Positions 8,403-17,103 of a stretch of DNA of 64,000 bases are shown here, piece by piece. The notes beneath the pieces are model-generated. The model did not search any database. It saw only the letters and a program-made list of their open reading frames with translations, and was not told the origin of the DNA. The translations under genes and the position numbers were made by a program. The stretch is taken from assembly GCF_003850245.1 (NCBI RefSeq), contig NZ_CP031015.1, forward strand, positions 2,852,001 through 2,916,000. The letters are read 5' to 3'. Within the stretch, counting starts at the first letter, position 1. Each line of letters starts with the position of its first letter. The DNA comes from Microbacterium sp. ABRD28 (GTDB taxonomy: Bacteria > Actinomycetota > Actinomycetes > Actinomycetales > Microbacteriaceae).

Positions 8403-9479
8403 TCAGCCGCCGATCGCGTTCATCCCGCGTGCGGGCTGAAGGAAGGACGGATCGTTGATGGCGTGTCCGGGGAGCTTCCCGTGGACGCAGGAGCGGAGCA
8501 TCCGGTCGATCGCGTCATCGCCCGCAGCGGGCCCGCGCAGGACGGGGAGCAGGTCGTACTCGGTCGTGGAGAACAGGCAGTTGCGCAGCTGCCCGTCTGC
8601 GGTGAGACGGAGCCGGTCGCAGGCGCCGCAGAACGGCGCGGTCACCGAGGCGATCACACCGACCGAGGCCGGACCACCGTCGAGGAGGAAGCGCTCCGCC
8701 GGCGCGCCCCCGCGACCGGGCACCGGGGTGAGATGCCAGCGTTCCGAGAGCGCGGCCAGGATCTCGTCGCGTGTGACCATGCGCTGCCGGTCCCAGGTGT
8801 GACCGGCGTCGAGGGGCATCTGCTCGATGAAGCGCAGCTGCGCGTCGTGGGTGAGCGCGAAGTCGACCAGGTCGACCAGCTCGTCGTCGTTGACGTCGCG
8901 CATGGCGACGGCGTTGATCTTGAGGGGGCGCAGTGCTGACGCCGCGGCGGCGTCGATCCCGTCGAGGACATCGGCGAGCCGGTCGCGGCGGGTGAGGTCG
9001 CGGAAGCGGTCGCGGCGGAGCGTGTCGAGCGAGATGTTCACCCGCGAAAGGCCCGCGCCGATGAGGGCGGGGAGCGCCGCACGCAACCCGATGCCGTTGG
9101 TCGTCATCGCGATCTGCACCGGCCCGTCGGGTCCGCGCAGGGCCGCGAGCCGCGCGACGATCTCGGGGAGGTCGCGACGCAGCAGCGGCTCGCCCCCCGT
9201 CAGCCGGAAGGTCGAGACCCCGTCGGCGGCGGCGATACGGGCGACACGCTCGATCTCGTCGAGGGTCAGGATGCTGGTGCGCGCGAGCCACTCGTTGCCC
9301 TGCTCGGGCATGCAGTACGTGCAGCGGAGGGAGCAGCGGTCGGTCAGCGAGACGCGCAGGTCGCGGTGCACCCGGCCATGGGTGTCGACGAGCGGATCGC
9401 CGATCGTGCCGGGATCTTCGACCGGATGAGCCTGCGGGCGCGACCGCGCGGGTGAGATCGTCACCGGGATGGCCACCAT
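8403..9479 (-). CDS. moaA: GTP 3',8-cyclase MoaA
   Basis: This radical SAM enzyme turns GTP into 3',8-cyclo-GTP, the first step of molybdopterin synthesis with MoaC. The protein has 358 residues. The SAM cluster motif is C49-C53-C56 (CSLRCTYC). The C-terminal substrate cluster is C284, C287 and C301 ([10 protein letters not shown], then RNC). It ends in the double glycine needed for activity (NAIGG). GAGGGAG precedes the ATG. It lies about 13 kb from the main cofactor cluster, separated by sdaA, the cyd genes and mod genes. Confidence 0.95.
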   Translation of the reverse strand: MVAIPVTISPARSRPQAHPVEDPGTIGDPLVDTHGRVHRDLRVSLTDRCSLRCTYCMPEQGNEWLARTSILTLDEIERVARIAAADGVSTFRLTGGEPLLRRDLPEIVARLAALRGPDGPVQIAMTTNGIGLRAALPALIGAGLSRVNISLDTLRRDRFRDLTRRDRLADVLDGIDAAAASALRPLKINAVAMRDVNDDELVDLVDFALTHDAQLRFIEQMPLDAGHTWDRQRMVTRDEILAALSERWHLTPVPGRGGAPAERFLLDGGPASVGVIASVTAPFCGACDRLRLTADGQLRNCLFSTTEYDLLPVLRGPAAGDDAIDRMLRSCVHGKLPGHAINDPSFLQPARGMNAIGG

Positions 9480-9480
9480 C

Positions 9481-9507
9481 TCAGCTGCTCCCTCGCCGCG
9501 CAGTCAT
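9481..9507 (-). other. Possible 8-codon leader peptide before moaA
   Basis: An ATG at 9507 sits 6 bases after TACGCT, the leaderless arrangement seen elsewhere in the window. It opens a short frame MTARRGSS whose stop ends one base before the moaA ATG, and which contains the moaA ribosome binding site. It could be a leader peptide that couples translation, or chance. Confidence 0.3.
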
Positions 9508-9513
9508 CCTTCG

Positions 9514-9519
9514 AGCGTA
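9514..9519 (-). promoter_or_regulatory. -10 element (TACGCT) for moaA-fdhD
   Basis: TACGCT on the minus strand lies 34 bases before the moaA start and 6 bases before the short leader frame. Confidence 0.45.
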
Positions 9520-9574
9520 GTCCCGCCCTGGGCCGGTGTCGCTTCCTCCCCACGAGAGCGGCGCGACGCGCGGA

Positions 9575-11080
9575 TCAGCACTCGATGACGTTGACGGCGA
9601 GGCCGCCCTCGCTCGTCTCCTTGTACTTGTGCGACATGTCGATGCCGGTCTGGCGCATGGTCTCGACCACGGCGTCGAGCGAGACGAAATGCGATCCGTC
9701 GCCGCGAAGCGCCAGGCGCGCCGCGGTCACGGCGGTCGACGCCGCGATGGCGTTGCGCTCGATGCACGGGATCTGCACGAGCCCGCCCACAGGGTCGCAC
9801 GTCAGCCCCAGGTGATGCTCCATCGCGATCTCGGCGGCGTTCTCGATCTGCCGCGTCGTGCCGCCCATGACCGCCGTCAGGCCGCCCGCGGCCATCGCGC
9901 ATGCCGAACCCACCTCGGCCTGACACCCGCCCTCGGCCCCCGAGATCGACGCGTTGGCCTTGAACAGCGACCCGAGCGCGGTCGCCGTCAGCAGGAACCG
10001 CCGGATGCCACGCCGCCGGTTCGCCTCGGCGACGAAGGCGGGGTCCTCCGCAGAGACTCCCCCGCCGGCAGCCCCGGCCCCGTCCGCGTTGAAGCCGAGA
10101 AGGGCGCTCCCGACGAGCTCGCCCCACGGGGTGACGGCATTGCCGACACCCAGCCCCGAATCCGACAGGAATCGCCACCAGTACATCGCCACCGCCGGGA
10201 GGATCCCCGCGGCACCGTTGGTCGGCGCGGTGACGACACGACCGCCGGCCGCGTTCTCCTCATTCACGGCGAGCGCGAACGCGCCGAGCCATTCCCCGGG
10301 GAGCTCGCGGTGCCCGGAGGACTCCGCCTCCTCGAGCTGCGCACGAATGGCCGCCGCGCGGCGCTTGACCCCCAGCATCCCGGGAAGGACCCCGTCGGTG
10401 TGAAGACCCGCCGCAACGCACCCCGCCATGGCATCCCAGATCGCATCCAGGCCCGCGGCGATCTCATCCGGTGAGCGCAGCGCCTCTTCGTTGCGCCGAG
10501 CGAGCTCGGCGATCGTGATGCCGTGATCATCGCAGAGGCTGATGAGCTCCGCCGCGCTCGCGAACGCGAAGGGGAAGGTGGCCGCCACCACCTCGTCGTC
10601 GGCCCCCTCGCGCCGGATGAACCCGCCGCCGATCGAGAGGTAGGTCTCCGACAGCAGCGGAGCCTCGCCCGCCGAACCCCATGCCTCCAGGGTCAGCGCG
10701 TTGGGGTGGCCCGGCATCCGGGTCCGCGGAGCGAACACGACGTCGTCCTTCGAGAACGCGATCGAATGGGTCCCGGCGACCTCGAGCAGCCCACCGGTCG
10801 GCCACTGCGCCCACGCCGCTCGCACGACGTTCGGATCCACCGTCTCGGGCTCGAATCCCTGGAGCCCCGCGACCACCGCGTCGGGAGTGCCATGACCGAG
10901 CCCTGTCGCCCCGAGCGACCCGAACAGCGTGCAGGAGATGCGGATGACGCGATCGAGCGTTCCGCCAGCGCGCAGCCGTCGAGCGAAGTCACCGGCAGCC
11001 CGCATGGGGCCGACCGTGTGGGAGCTCGAGGGTCCTACACCGATGGAGAACAGCTCGAACGCCGAGATGTAGGCGCTCAC
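9575..11080 (-). CDS. sdaA: L-serine ammonia-lyase (iron-sulfur type, fused subunits)
   Basis: This enzyme deaminates L-serine to pyruvate and ammonia with a [4Fe-4S] cluster. The 501-residue single chain joins the beta domain ([17 protein letters not shown] near the N-terminus) to the alpha domain. The cluster ligands are most likely C386, C428 and C439. The protein ends exactly in Cys (NVIEC, C501). The spacings 42, 11 and 62 match those I recall for the Legionella type 2 enzyme, in which the terminal cysteine reaches into the active site and binds the fourth iron. The GTG start at 11080 is supported by TACGGT 6 bases upstream. It is divergent from cydA. Confidence 0.95.
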   Translation of the reverse strand: MSAYISAFELFSIGVGPSSSHTVGPMRAAGDFARRLRAGGTLDRVIRISCTLFGSLGATGLGHGTPDAVVAGLQGFEPETVDPNVVRAAWAQWPTGGLLEVAGTHSIAFSKDDVVFAPRTRMPGHPNALTLEAWGSAGEAPLLSETYLSIGGGFIRREGADDEVVAATFPFAFASAAELISLCDDHGITIAELARRNEEALRSPDEIAAGLDAIWDAMAGCVAAGLHTDGVLPGMLGVKRRAAAIRAQLEEAESSGHRELPGEWLGAFALAVNEENAAGGRVVTAPTNGAAGILPAVAMYWWRFLSDSGLGVGNAVTPWGELVGSALLGFNADGAGAAGGGVSAEDPAFVAEANRRRGIRRFLLTATALGSLFKANASISGAEGGCQAEVGSACAMAAGGLTAVMGGTTRQIENAAEIAMEHHLGLTCDPVGGLVQIPCIERNAIAASTAVTAARLALRGDGSHFVSLDAVVETMRQTGIDMSHKYKETSEGGLAVNVIEC

Positions 11081-11086
11081 CCGTCT

Positions 11087-11092
11087 ACCGTA
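11087..11092 (-). promoter_or_regulatory. Leaderless-type -10 element for sdaA
   Basis: TACGGT lies 6 bases before the sdaA GTG. No ribosome binding site fits between. Confidence 0.55.
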
Positions 11093-11104
11093 CGCCGCTC
11101 GCCT

Positions 11105-11142
11105 CGCTCGACATCGAGACACATCCGCTCGACGTCGAGACA
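11105..11142. repeat. Two dyad-containing direct repeats, 21 bases apart
   Basis: Positions 11105-11121 and 11126-11142 are 17-base copies differing at one base. Each centres on CTCGA(C/T)(A/G)TCGAG, a 12-base dyad (perfect in the second copy). A 21-base period is two helical turns, so bound proteins would lie on one face of the DNA. They sit just upstream of the sdaA promoter and 25 bases before the dyad at 11151, and look like a regulator site pair. Confidence 0.6.
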
Positions 11143-11150
11143 GTCCTCCA

Positions 11151-11171
11151 CGCTGTGGTCAGACCACAGCG
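11151..11171. promoter_or_regulatory. 21-base palindromic operator, FadR/GntR-like
   Basis: CGCTGTGGTC and GACCACAGCG are perfect 10-base inverted arms about one central base. The core TGGTC-N-GACCA resembles operators of FadR-subfamily GntR regulators. The site abuts TACGCT at 11172-11177, a likely cydA -10, so binding would block cydA, and perhaps sdaA. No GntR gene is in the window. Confidence 0.7.
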
Positions 11172-11215
11172 TACGCTCGGTCCCGAAGGCCTCAACCGGA
11201 GATCGGAGAGCTGAC

Positions 11216-12634
11216 GTGGACCTCCTCGACCCGCTGCTGCTGGCGCGGTGGCAATTCGGGCTCACCACCCTGTACCACTACCTCTTCGTCCCGCTGACCC
11301 TGGGGCTCGTGCTCGTCGTGGCGATCTTCCAGACGGCATGGCACCGCACCGGGAACGTGAAGTGGCTGCACCTCACGCGTCTGTTCGGCAAGATCTTCCT
11401 CATCAACTTCGCCATGGGCGTGGTGACGGGAATCGTGCAGGAGTTCCAGTTCGGCATGAACTGGTCGGCCTACTCACGATTCGTCGGCGACGTCTTCGGC
11501 GCCCCGCTCGCCTTCGAGGGCCTCATGGCCTTCTTCTTCGAGGCGACGTTCATCGGGCTGTGGATCTTCGGGTGGGATCGGCTGCCGCGGCTGCTGCACC
11601 TGGCCTCGATCTGGATGGTCGTGCTCGGCTCGACCCTGTCGGCCTACTTCATCCTCGCCGCGAACGCGTTCATGCAGAACCCGGTCGGCTATCAGCTCGC
11701 CGCCGACGGCGGCCGCGCCGAACTGATCGACATCGGCGCCGTGCTGACCAACCCCGTCGTGCTCGCGGCCTTCCCGCACACGATCTTCGCCGCGTGGATG
11801 TTCGCCGGCACGGTCGTCGTCGCCGTCTCGGCATGGCACCTCTCTCGCGGCCAGCACCTCGACACGATGCGCTCGTCGCTGCGCTTCGGCCTGTGGTTCG
11901 TCATCGCCTCGTTCATCGGCGTCGCCATCAGCGGCGACCAGCTGAGCCTGGTCATGGTGGCGACCCAGCCGATGAAGATGGCCGCGGCCGAAGCGATGTG
12001 GGACACCGCCTGCGGGGCGGACGCGTCGTTCTCGATCTTCTCCATCGGCACCCCCGACGGCACCGAGGAGATCTGGTCGCTGCGCGTGCCGTACCTCCTC
12101 TCGCTGCTGTCCACCCACAGCCTCGACGGATGCGTCGAGGGCCTGAACGACCTGCAGGCTCTGTACACCGAGCAGTTCGGCGCCGGCGTCGACTACCGCC
12201 CGATCGTGTGGGTGACGTACTGGTCGTTCCGGTGGATGATCGCCCTCGGCGGCCTCGCCGCTCTCGTCGCCGTGGCGGGGCTGTGGGTCACCCGCAAGAA
12301 GGCGACCCGCCCGGTGGCGACGTGGATGTGGAAGGTCGCGATCTGGTCGGCCCCGCTCCCCCTCCTCGGCAGCCTCGTGGGCTGGGTGTTCACCGAGATG
12401 GGCAGGCAGCCGTGGATCGTCTTCGGGCTGATGCTCACCGAGGACGGGGTCTCGCCGAATGTCCCGGGGTGGACGGTGCTGATCTCGCTCATCGCCTTCA
12501 CGCTGATCTACGCCACCCTCGCCGTCGTGGAGTTCGGACTCATCCTCCGCGCCGCGCAGAAGGGACCGGAGACGACCCTTCCCGCCGGTGACGACGAGGA
12601 CGCGGAACTGGCCACCCGGACGACGGTCTACTAG
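11216..12634 (+). CDS. cydA: Cytochrome bd ubiquinol oxidase subunit I
   Basis: This is the catalytic haem-bearing subunit of the high-affinity terminal oxidase that reduces O2 to water in the membrane. The protein has 472 residues with about nine transmembrane helices. H21 in the LARWQFGLTTLYHYLF block is the haem b595 ligand by family comparison. GWVFTEMGRQPW near residue 390 is the conserved block after the Q-loop. The Q-loop region is short. The GTG at 11216 is chosen because it puts the start directly before the conserved helix, with GGAGAG upstream. First gene of cydABDC. Confidence 0.95.
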   Translation: MDLLDPLLLARWQFGLTTLYHYLFVPLTLGLVLVVAIFQTAWHRTGNVKWLHLTRLFGKIFLINFAMGVVTGIVQEFQFGMNWSAYSRFVGDVFGAPLAFEGLMAFFFEATFIGLWIFGWDRLPRLLHLASIWMVVLGSTLSAYFILAANAFMQNPVGYQLAADGGRAELIDIGAVLTNPVVLAAFPHTIFAAWMFAGTVVVAVSAWHLSRGQHLDTMRSSLRFGLWFVIASFIGVAISGDQLSLVMVATQPMKMAAAEAMWDTACGADASFSIFSIGTPDGTEEIWSLRVPYLLSLLSTHSLDGCVEGLNDLQALYTEQFGAGVDYRPIVWVTYWSFRWMIALGGLAALVAVAGLWVTRKKATRPVATWMWKVAIWSAPLPLLGSLVGWVFTEMGRQPWIVFGLMLTEDGVSPNVPGWTVLISLIAFTLIYATLAVVEFGLILRAAQKGPETTLPAGDDEDAELATRTTVY

Positions 12635-12648
12635 GCGAAAGGCGCATC

Positions 12649-13683
12649 ATGGATCTCCCCTCCCTGTGGTTCTGGATCGTCGGCTTCCTCTTCCTCGGTT
12701 ACTTCGTGCTCGACGGCTTCGATTTCGGCGTCGGGATGTCGCTGCCGTTCCTCGGCCGGGACGAGACCTCGCGCCGTCAGATCATCAACACCATCGGGCC
12801 GGTGTGGGACCTCAACGAGACCTGGGTCATCGTCGCCGGCGCGTGCCTGTTCGCGGCCTTCCCCGAGTGGTACGCGACCCTGTTCAGCGGCTTCTACCTG
12901 CCGCTGCTGCTGATCCTTCTGGCCCTCATCGTCCGCGGGGTGTCGTTCGAATACCGCCACCAGCGCGATGACCTCCGCTGGAAGCGGCGCTTCGACCTCA
13001 TGATCGTCGTCGGTTCGGCGGTCCCGGCGTTCCTCTGGGGTGTCGCGGTGGCGAACATCGTCCGCGGCGTGCCGATCGACCAGGACTTCGAATTCACCGG
13101 AACCCTGCTCGACCTGCTGAACCCCTACGCGCTCCTGGGCGGAGCGACGACCCTGCTGCTCTTCTTCACCCACGGGGTGACGTTCGTGGCTCTGAAGACC
13201 GATGGACCGGTGCACGCCGGCGCGCGCCGGCTCGCCGTCCGCGCCGGCATCGTGACCCTCGCCGTCGCCGCGGTGTTCCTCACCTGGACCCTCGCCGACG
13301 CCTGGGGCGGGGGCGCCCCCGCCTTCCCCGCCGCCCTGATCGCCGCCGGTGTGGCCGCCGTGTGCGTGCTCGGCGGGGTGATCGCCAGCGCCCGAGACCG
13401 CGAGGGCCGCGCCTTCGCGCTCGGGGTGGGCGGGGTCGCGGGCGCGGTGCTCACGCTGTGGTTCGCGCTGTTCCCGAACGTGATGCCCTCGGCCACCGAC
13501 CCCGCGTTCAGCCTGACGATCCAGAACGCCTCGAGCACCGATTACACCCTCACGATCATGTCGTGGGCAGCGCTCATCTTCCTTCCGCTGGTTCTGGCCT
13601 ACCAGGGCTGGACGTACTGGGTGTTCCGCAAGCGCGTCACCCGCCGTCACATCGAGACCGCGGGCGCCGCGGCCGCCCACTGA
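12649..13683 (+). CDS. cydB: Cytochrome bd oxidase subunit II
   Basis: This 344-residue membrane partner of CydA has the family start SLWFWIVGFLFLGYFVLDGF, then FDFGVGMSLPF and GPVWDLNETWVI, which are signatures of subunit II. About eight to nine helices are visible. It starts 14 bases after cydA, behind GAAAGG, and precedes cydD by 9 bases, so the four genes are one operon. Confidence 0.95.
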   Translation: MDLPSLWFWIVGFLFLGYFVLDGFDFGVGMSLPFLGRDETSRRQIINTIGPVWDLNETWVIVAGACLFAAFPEWYATLFSGFYLPLLLILLALIVRGVSFEYRHQRDDLRWKRRFDLMIVVGSAVPAFLWGVAVANIVRGVPIDQDFEFTGTLLDLLNPYALLGGATTLLLFFTHGVTFVALKTDGPVHAGARRLAVRAGIVTLAVAAVFLTWTLADAWGGGAPAFPAALIAAGVAAVCVLGGVIASARDREGRAFALGVGGVAGAVLTLWFALFPNVMPSATDPAFSLTIQNASSTDYTLTIMSWAALIFLPLVLAYQGWTYWVFRKRVTRRHIETAGAAAAH

Positions 13684-13692
13684 GAATCCCTC

Positions 13693-15390
13693 ATGGCTCG
13701 TCCCGTCGACCCTCGGCTTCTCCGCTACGCCGCGGCATCCCGTCCGTTCTTCGCGCTCCTCGTGCTGATCGGGTTCGCTCAGGCGGTGGTGGTCGTCGCC
13801 TTCGCCTGGCTGCTCACGCAGGCGATCGTCGGCGCGATCGACGGGATGCCGCCGGCCGAGCTCGCCGGGATCCTCACCGCACTGGTGGCGGTCGTCGCCC
13901 TCCGCGCCGCGCTCGCCTGGGTGCGTGAGGCTGCGGCGGCGCGGGCCGCGGCCCGCGCGCAGTCAGAACTGCGAGCAGCCGTCCTCGCCGCCATCGACCG
14001 CCTGGGCCCCGGCTGGCTCGCCGGCCGCAACACCGCACGGCTGGCCGTCACCGCCGGCCGAGGGCTCGAGGCGATGGAGGCCTACTTCGGCCGCTACCTG
14101 CCGCAGCTGGTTCTCACCGCCGTGGCCACGCCGCTGCTGGTGGCGGTGATGTGGTGGCAGGACTGGGTCTCGGCCCTCACCGTCGCACTGACCCTCCCGC
14201 TCATTCCGCTGTTCATGGTGCTCATCGGCCTTGCGACCCGGTCAGTGCAGAAGCGGCAGTGGGACACGCTCGGCCGGCTGGCCGCCCGCTTCGCCGACAC
14301 CGTGCGGGGCCTGGGCACCCTGAAGCTCTACCAGCGCCAGGACCGCGCGGTCTCCTCGATCGGCGAGACCACCGCCCGGTACCGCCGCGAGACGATGACC
14401 GTGCTGAGGGTGTCGTTCCTGTCGGGTTTCGCCCTGGAGTTCCTCGCCAGCATCGCCGTGGCCATCGTCGCGGTCTCGATCGGCTTCCGACTCCTCGACG
14501 GCGCGCTGCCCCTCGCCGTGGGCCTGTTCGTCCTCCTCCTCGCCCCCGAGGCGTATCTGCCGCTGCGTCAGGTGGGCGTGCAGTTCCATGCGGCGGCCGA
14601 AGGCGTCGCCGCGACCGAGGAGGTCTTCGACGTGCTCGACGCCGCCGGCGACACCGCTCCCGCCGGCGATGATCGGCCGTTCCCATCGGATGCCGCGGGG
14701 CAGGGTCCGGGCGGAGGGGAAGAGGGTCTCGTCGTGGAGGGCCTGCGGGTACGCCGTGGCGACGTCTTCCTCGCCGCGGTCGACCTCACGGCGGCACCCG
14801 GCACCGTCACCCTCCTCACCGGCCCGAGCGGAGCAGGCAAGAGCAGCCTGTTCGCGGCGCTCCGCGGAGCTGCCGCTGCCGAGGGCACGGCGACCTGGCA
14901 GGGACGGGATGTCCGGGCGCTCTCTCCCGCGGATTGGCTGGCGTGGGCGGGTCAGGACGCGGGCCTTCTCCACGGCAGCGTCGCGGACAACGTCGCCCTC
15001 GGCGATCCCGACCCGGATGAGGCGCTGGTGCGCCGCGCGCTGCACCTCGCGTGCGCGGACGGGGTCTCTCCCGACACCGGTCTGGGCGTGCGCGGAGCCG
15101 GTCTCTCGGGGGGCCAGGCCCAGCGCGTCGCCGTGGCGCGGGCGTTCTACCGCCTGCTCCGCGACCCGGCTGGTCGCGGTGCCCGCCTGCTCGCGCTCGA
15201 CGAACCGAGCGCCGCTCTCGACGCCGACACCGAGGAGCGCCTCTGGCGCTCGGTGCGCATCCTCGCCGACGAGGGTGCCGCGGTGCTGCTGATCTCCCAC
15301 CGTGCCAGCGCGCGCCGGATCGCCGACCGCATCGCGTCGATGACCGCGGAGACGATCCCCGTCCCGGAGGCCCGTCATGTCGCAGCCTGA
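13693..15390 (+). CDS. cydD: Thiol reductant ABC exporter subunit CydD
   Basis: This is one half of the heterodimeric CydDC ABC exporter needed to assemble cytochrome bd, thought to move thiols such as cysteine or glutathione. The protein has 565 residues: a six-helix membrane domain (about 20-310), then an ATPase domain with Walker A GPSGAGKSS (377-385), signature LSGGQAQRVAVARAF (from about 471) and Walker B LLALDEPS (near 500). Its last 14 bases overlap cydC. Confidence 0.92.
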   Translation: MARPVDPRLLRYAAASRPFFALLVLIGFAQAVVVVAFAWLLTQAIVGAIDGMPPAELAGILTALVAVVALRAALAWVREAAAARAAARAQSELRAAVLAAIDRLGPGWLAGRNTARLAVTAGRGLEAMEAYFGRYLPQLVLTAVATPLLVAVMWWQDWVSALTVALTLPLIPLFMVLIGLATRSVQKRQWDTLGRLAARFADTVRGLGTLKLYQRQDRAVSSIGETTARYRRETMTVLRVSFLSGFALEFLASIAVAIVAVSIGFRLLDGALPLAVGLFVLLLAPEAYLPLRQVGVQFHAAAEGVAATEEVFDVLDAAGDTAPAGDDRPFPSDAAGQGPGGGEEGLVVEGLRVRRGDVFLAAVDLTAAPGTVTLLTGPSGAGKSSLFAALRGAAAAEGTATWQGRDVRALSPADWLAWAGQDAGLLHGSVADNVALGDPDPDEALVRRALHLACADGVSPDTGLGVRGAGLSGGQAQRVAVARAFYRLLRDPAGRGARLLALDEPSAALDADTEERLWRSVRILADEGAAVLLISHRASARRIADRIASMTAETIPVPEARHVAA

Positions 15391-17083
15391 AGCCCGGACG
15401 AGCGCTCGCTCGATCCTCCGCGGCGCGCTGCCACCGGCGCCGCGGTGGGTGCCGACGATCGTGACCGGCCTCGCCGCGGAGGCATCAGCGGTCGCACTGC
15501 TGGCGGTCAGCGCATGGCTCATCGTGCGCGCGTCGGAGCAGCCGCCGGTGCTGTACCTCTCGCTCGCGGTCGTCGGGGTGCGCTTCTTCGCCCTCTCCCG
15601 GGCCGCCGCCCGCTATCTCGAGCGCCTGTTCGGACACGACGCCGCCCTCGGCCAGCTCGTGCGCACCCGCACCGACCTCGTCCGCCGCCTCGTTCCCCTC
15701 GCCCCCGACGGCCTCAGCCGGACGCGGAGCGGCTCGGTGCTCGGCGCCCTCGTCGACGATGTCGACGAGCTGCAGGACCTCCCCCTCCGGGTCATCCAGC
15801 CCCTCGCCTCCTCGGCGCTCGTGGCAGCGCTGTCGGTGATCCTCGTCGGGCTGGTGTGGTGGGCTGCGGCCCTCACCCTGCTGGCCTGCCTGGCGCTGGC
15901 CGCCGTCACCGCCGCGGTGTGGGGCTGGGCTGCCGGGTCACGCGCCGAGCGCGCTGTGGCGCCCCTGCGGGCGCGGGTCACAGAGGCCCTGATGGATCAC
16001 TTCTCCGCCCTCGACGTCCTCCACGCCTACGGCGCGACCGAGACCAGTCGCGCCCGGATCGACGCCGCCGATCGCGCCCTCCGCCGCGCCGTCGTGCGTC
16101 GCGCCGGAGCTCAGGCCGCGACGACCGCGGTCGTGTCGGTCGCGGCCGGCGTCGCATCGATCGCCGCCGTGCTCGTCAGCGCGCCCGCCGTGGCCTCGGG
16201 GGCGCTGTCCGGTCCCGGACTCGCGGTCGTCGTCCTCGTACCGATGGCGGTCTTCGAGGTCTTCACCGTCGTGCCGCTGGCGGCGGCAGCGTGGCGGCGC
16301 GTGCACGCCGCGGCGACCCGCATCGCCGACGCGGTGCCGGACGCCCTTCCGACCGAGCTCGTGTCCGATCGGCCGGGGCCACCCACCGGAATGGGCCCGT
16401 CCCTGGGGGAAGGGCTGTCCCTGCGGGGCGTGACGGCGAGGTGGCCGGGCAGCGCGGAGGCCGTGCTGCGCGGCGTCGACCTGGACGTCGCCCCCGGCGA
16501 GCGCGTGCTGGTGTCGGGCGCGAGCGGGGCGGGGAAGACCACGCTCGCGCACGTGCTGGTGCGCTTCCTCGAGGCCGGCGGCGACTACACGATCGGCGGC
16601 GTTCCGGTCACCGCGTTCTCGTCCGACGACGTCCGCCGCACGATCGGTCTCGTCGAGCAGCATCCGATGCTCTTCGATGACAACATCCGCCAGAACCTGC
16701 TGTTCGCACGGCCCACCGCGAGCGACGCGCACCTGGAGCGGGCCCTCGAACGGGTGGGGCTGTGGGACTGGGTCGGTCGGCGCGGGGGCCTCGACGCGCG
16801 AGTCGGCGAGCGCGGCGCCTGGGTCTCGGGGGGCCAGGCCCAGCGGCTCGCCCTCGCCCGAGCGCTCCTGCGCGGCTTCCCCGTCCTCGTCCTCGACGAA
16901 CCCACCGCCGGCGTCGATCCGGCTGCCGCTGATGAGCTTCTTCGCGACCTCCTCTCGGCCGCCGGGTCCGAGCAGGCCGTGATCCTCATCTCGCACGCCG
17001 ACGTCCCCGCGGGCGGTGTGGATCGCGTGGTGCGCCTGGAGGCCGGCCGCGTCGTCCGCGAGGTGGGCGCGACGACGCCGTAG
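15377..17083 (+). CDS. cydC: Thiol reductant ABC exporter subunit CydC
   Basis: This is the second half of the CydDC exporter. The protein has 568 residues: six helices, then an ATPase domain with GASGAGKTT (near residue 381), VSGGQAQRLALARALL (near 482) and LVLDEPTAGVD. The start overlaps cydD by 14 bases, suggesting coupled translation of equal amounts of both subunits. Last gene of the operon; it converges on the SDR gene with 20 bases between. Confidence 0.92.
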   Translation: MSQPEARTSARSILRGALPPAPRWVPTIVTGLAAEASAVALLAVSAWLIVRASEQPPVLYLSLAVVGVRFFALSRAAARYLERLFGHDAALGQLVRTRTDLVRRLVPLAPDGLSRTRSGSVLGALVDDVDELQDLPLRVIQPLASSALVAALSVILVGLVWWAAALTLLACLALAAVTAAVWGWAAGSRAERAVAPLRARVTEALMDHFSALDVLHAYGATETSRARIDAADRALRRAVVRRAGAQAATTAVVSVAAGVASIAAVLVSAPAVASGALSGPGLAVVVLVPMAVFEVFTVVPLAAAAWRRVHAAATRIADAVPDALPTELVSDRPGPPTGMGPSLGEGLSLRGVTARWPGSAEAVLRGVDLDVAPGERVLVSGASGAGKTTLAHVLVRFLEAGGDYTIGGVPVTAFSSDDVRRTIGLVEQHPMLFDDNIRQNLLFARPTASDAHLERALERVGLWDWVGRRGGLDARVGERGAWVSGGQAQRLALARALLRGFPVLVLDEPTAGVDPAAADELLRDLLSAAGSEQAVILISHADVPAGGVDRVVRLEAGRVVREVGATTP

Positions 17084-17103
17084 GCCGGCGCCGCGCCCGC
17101 CGC

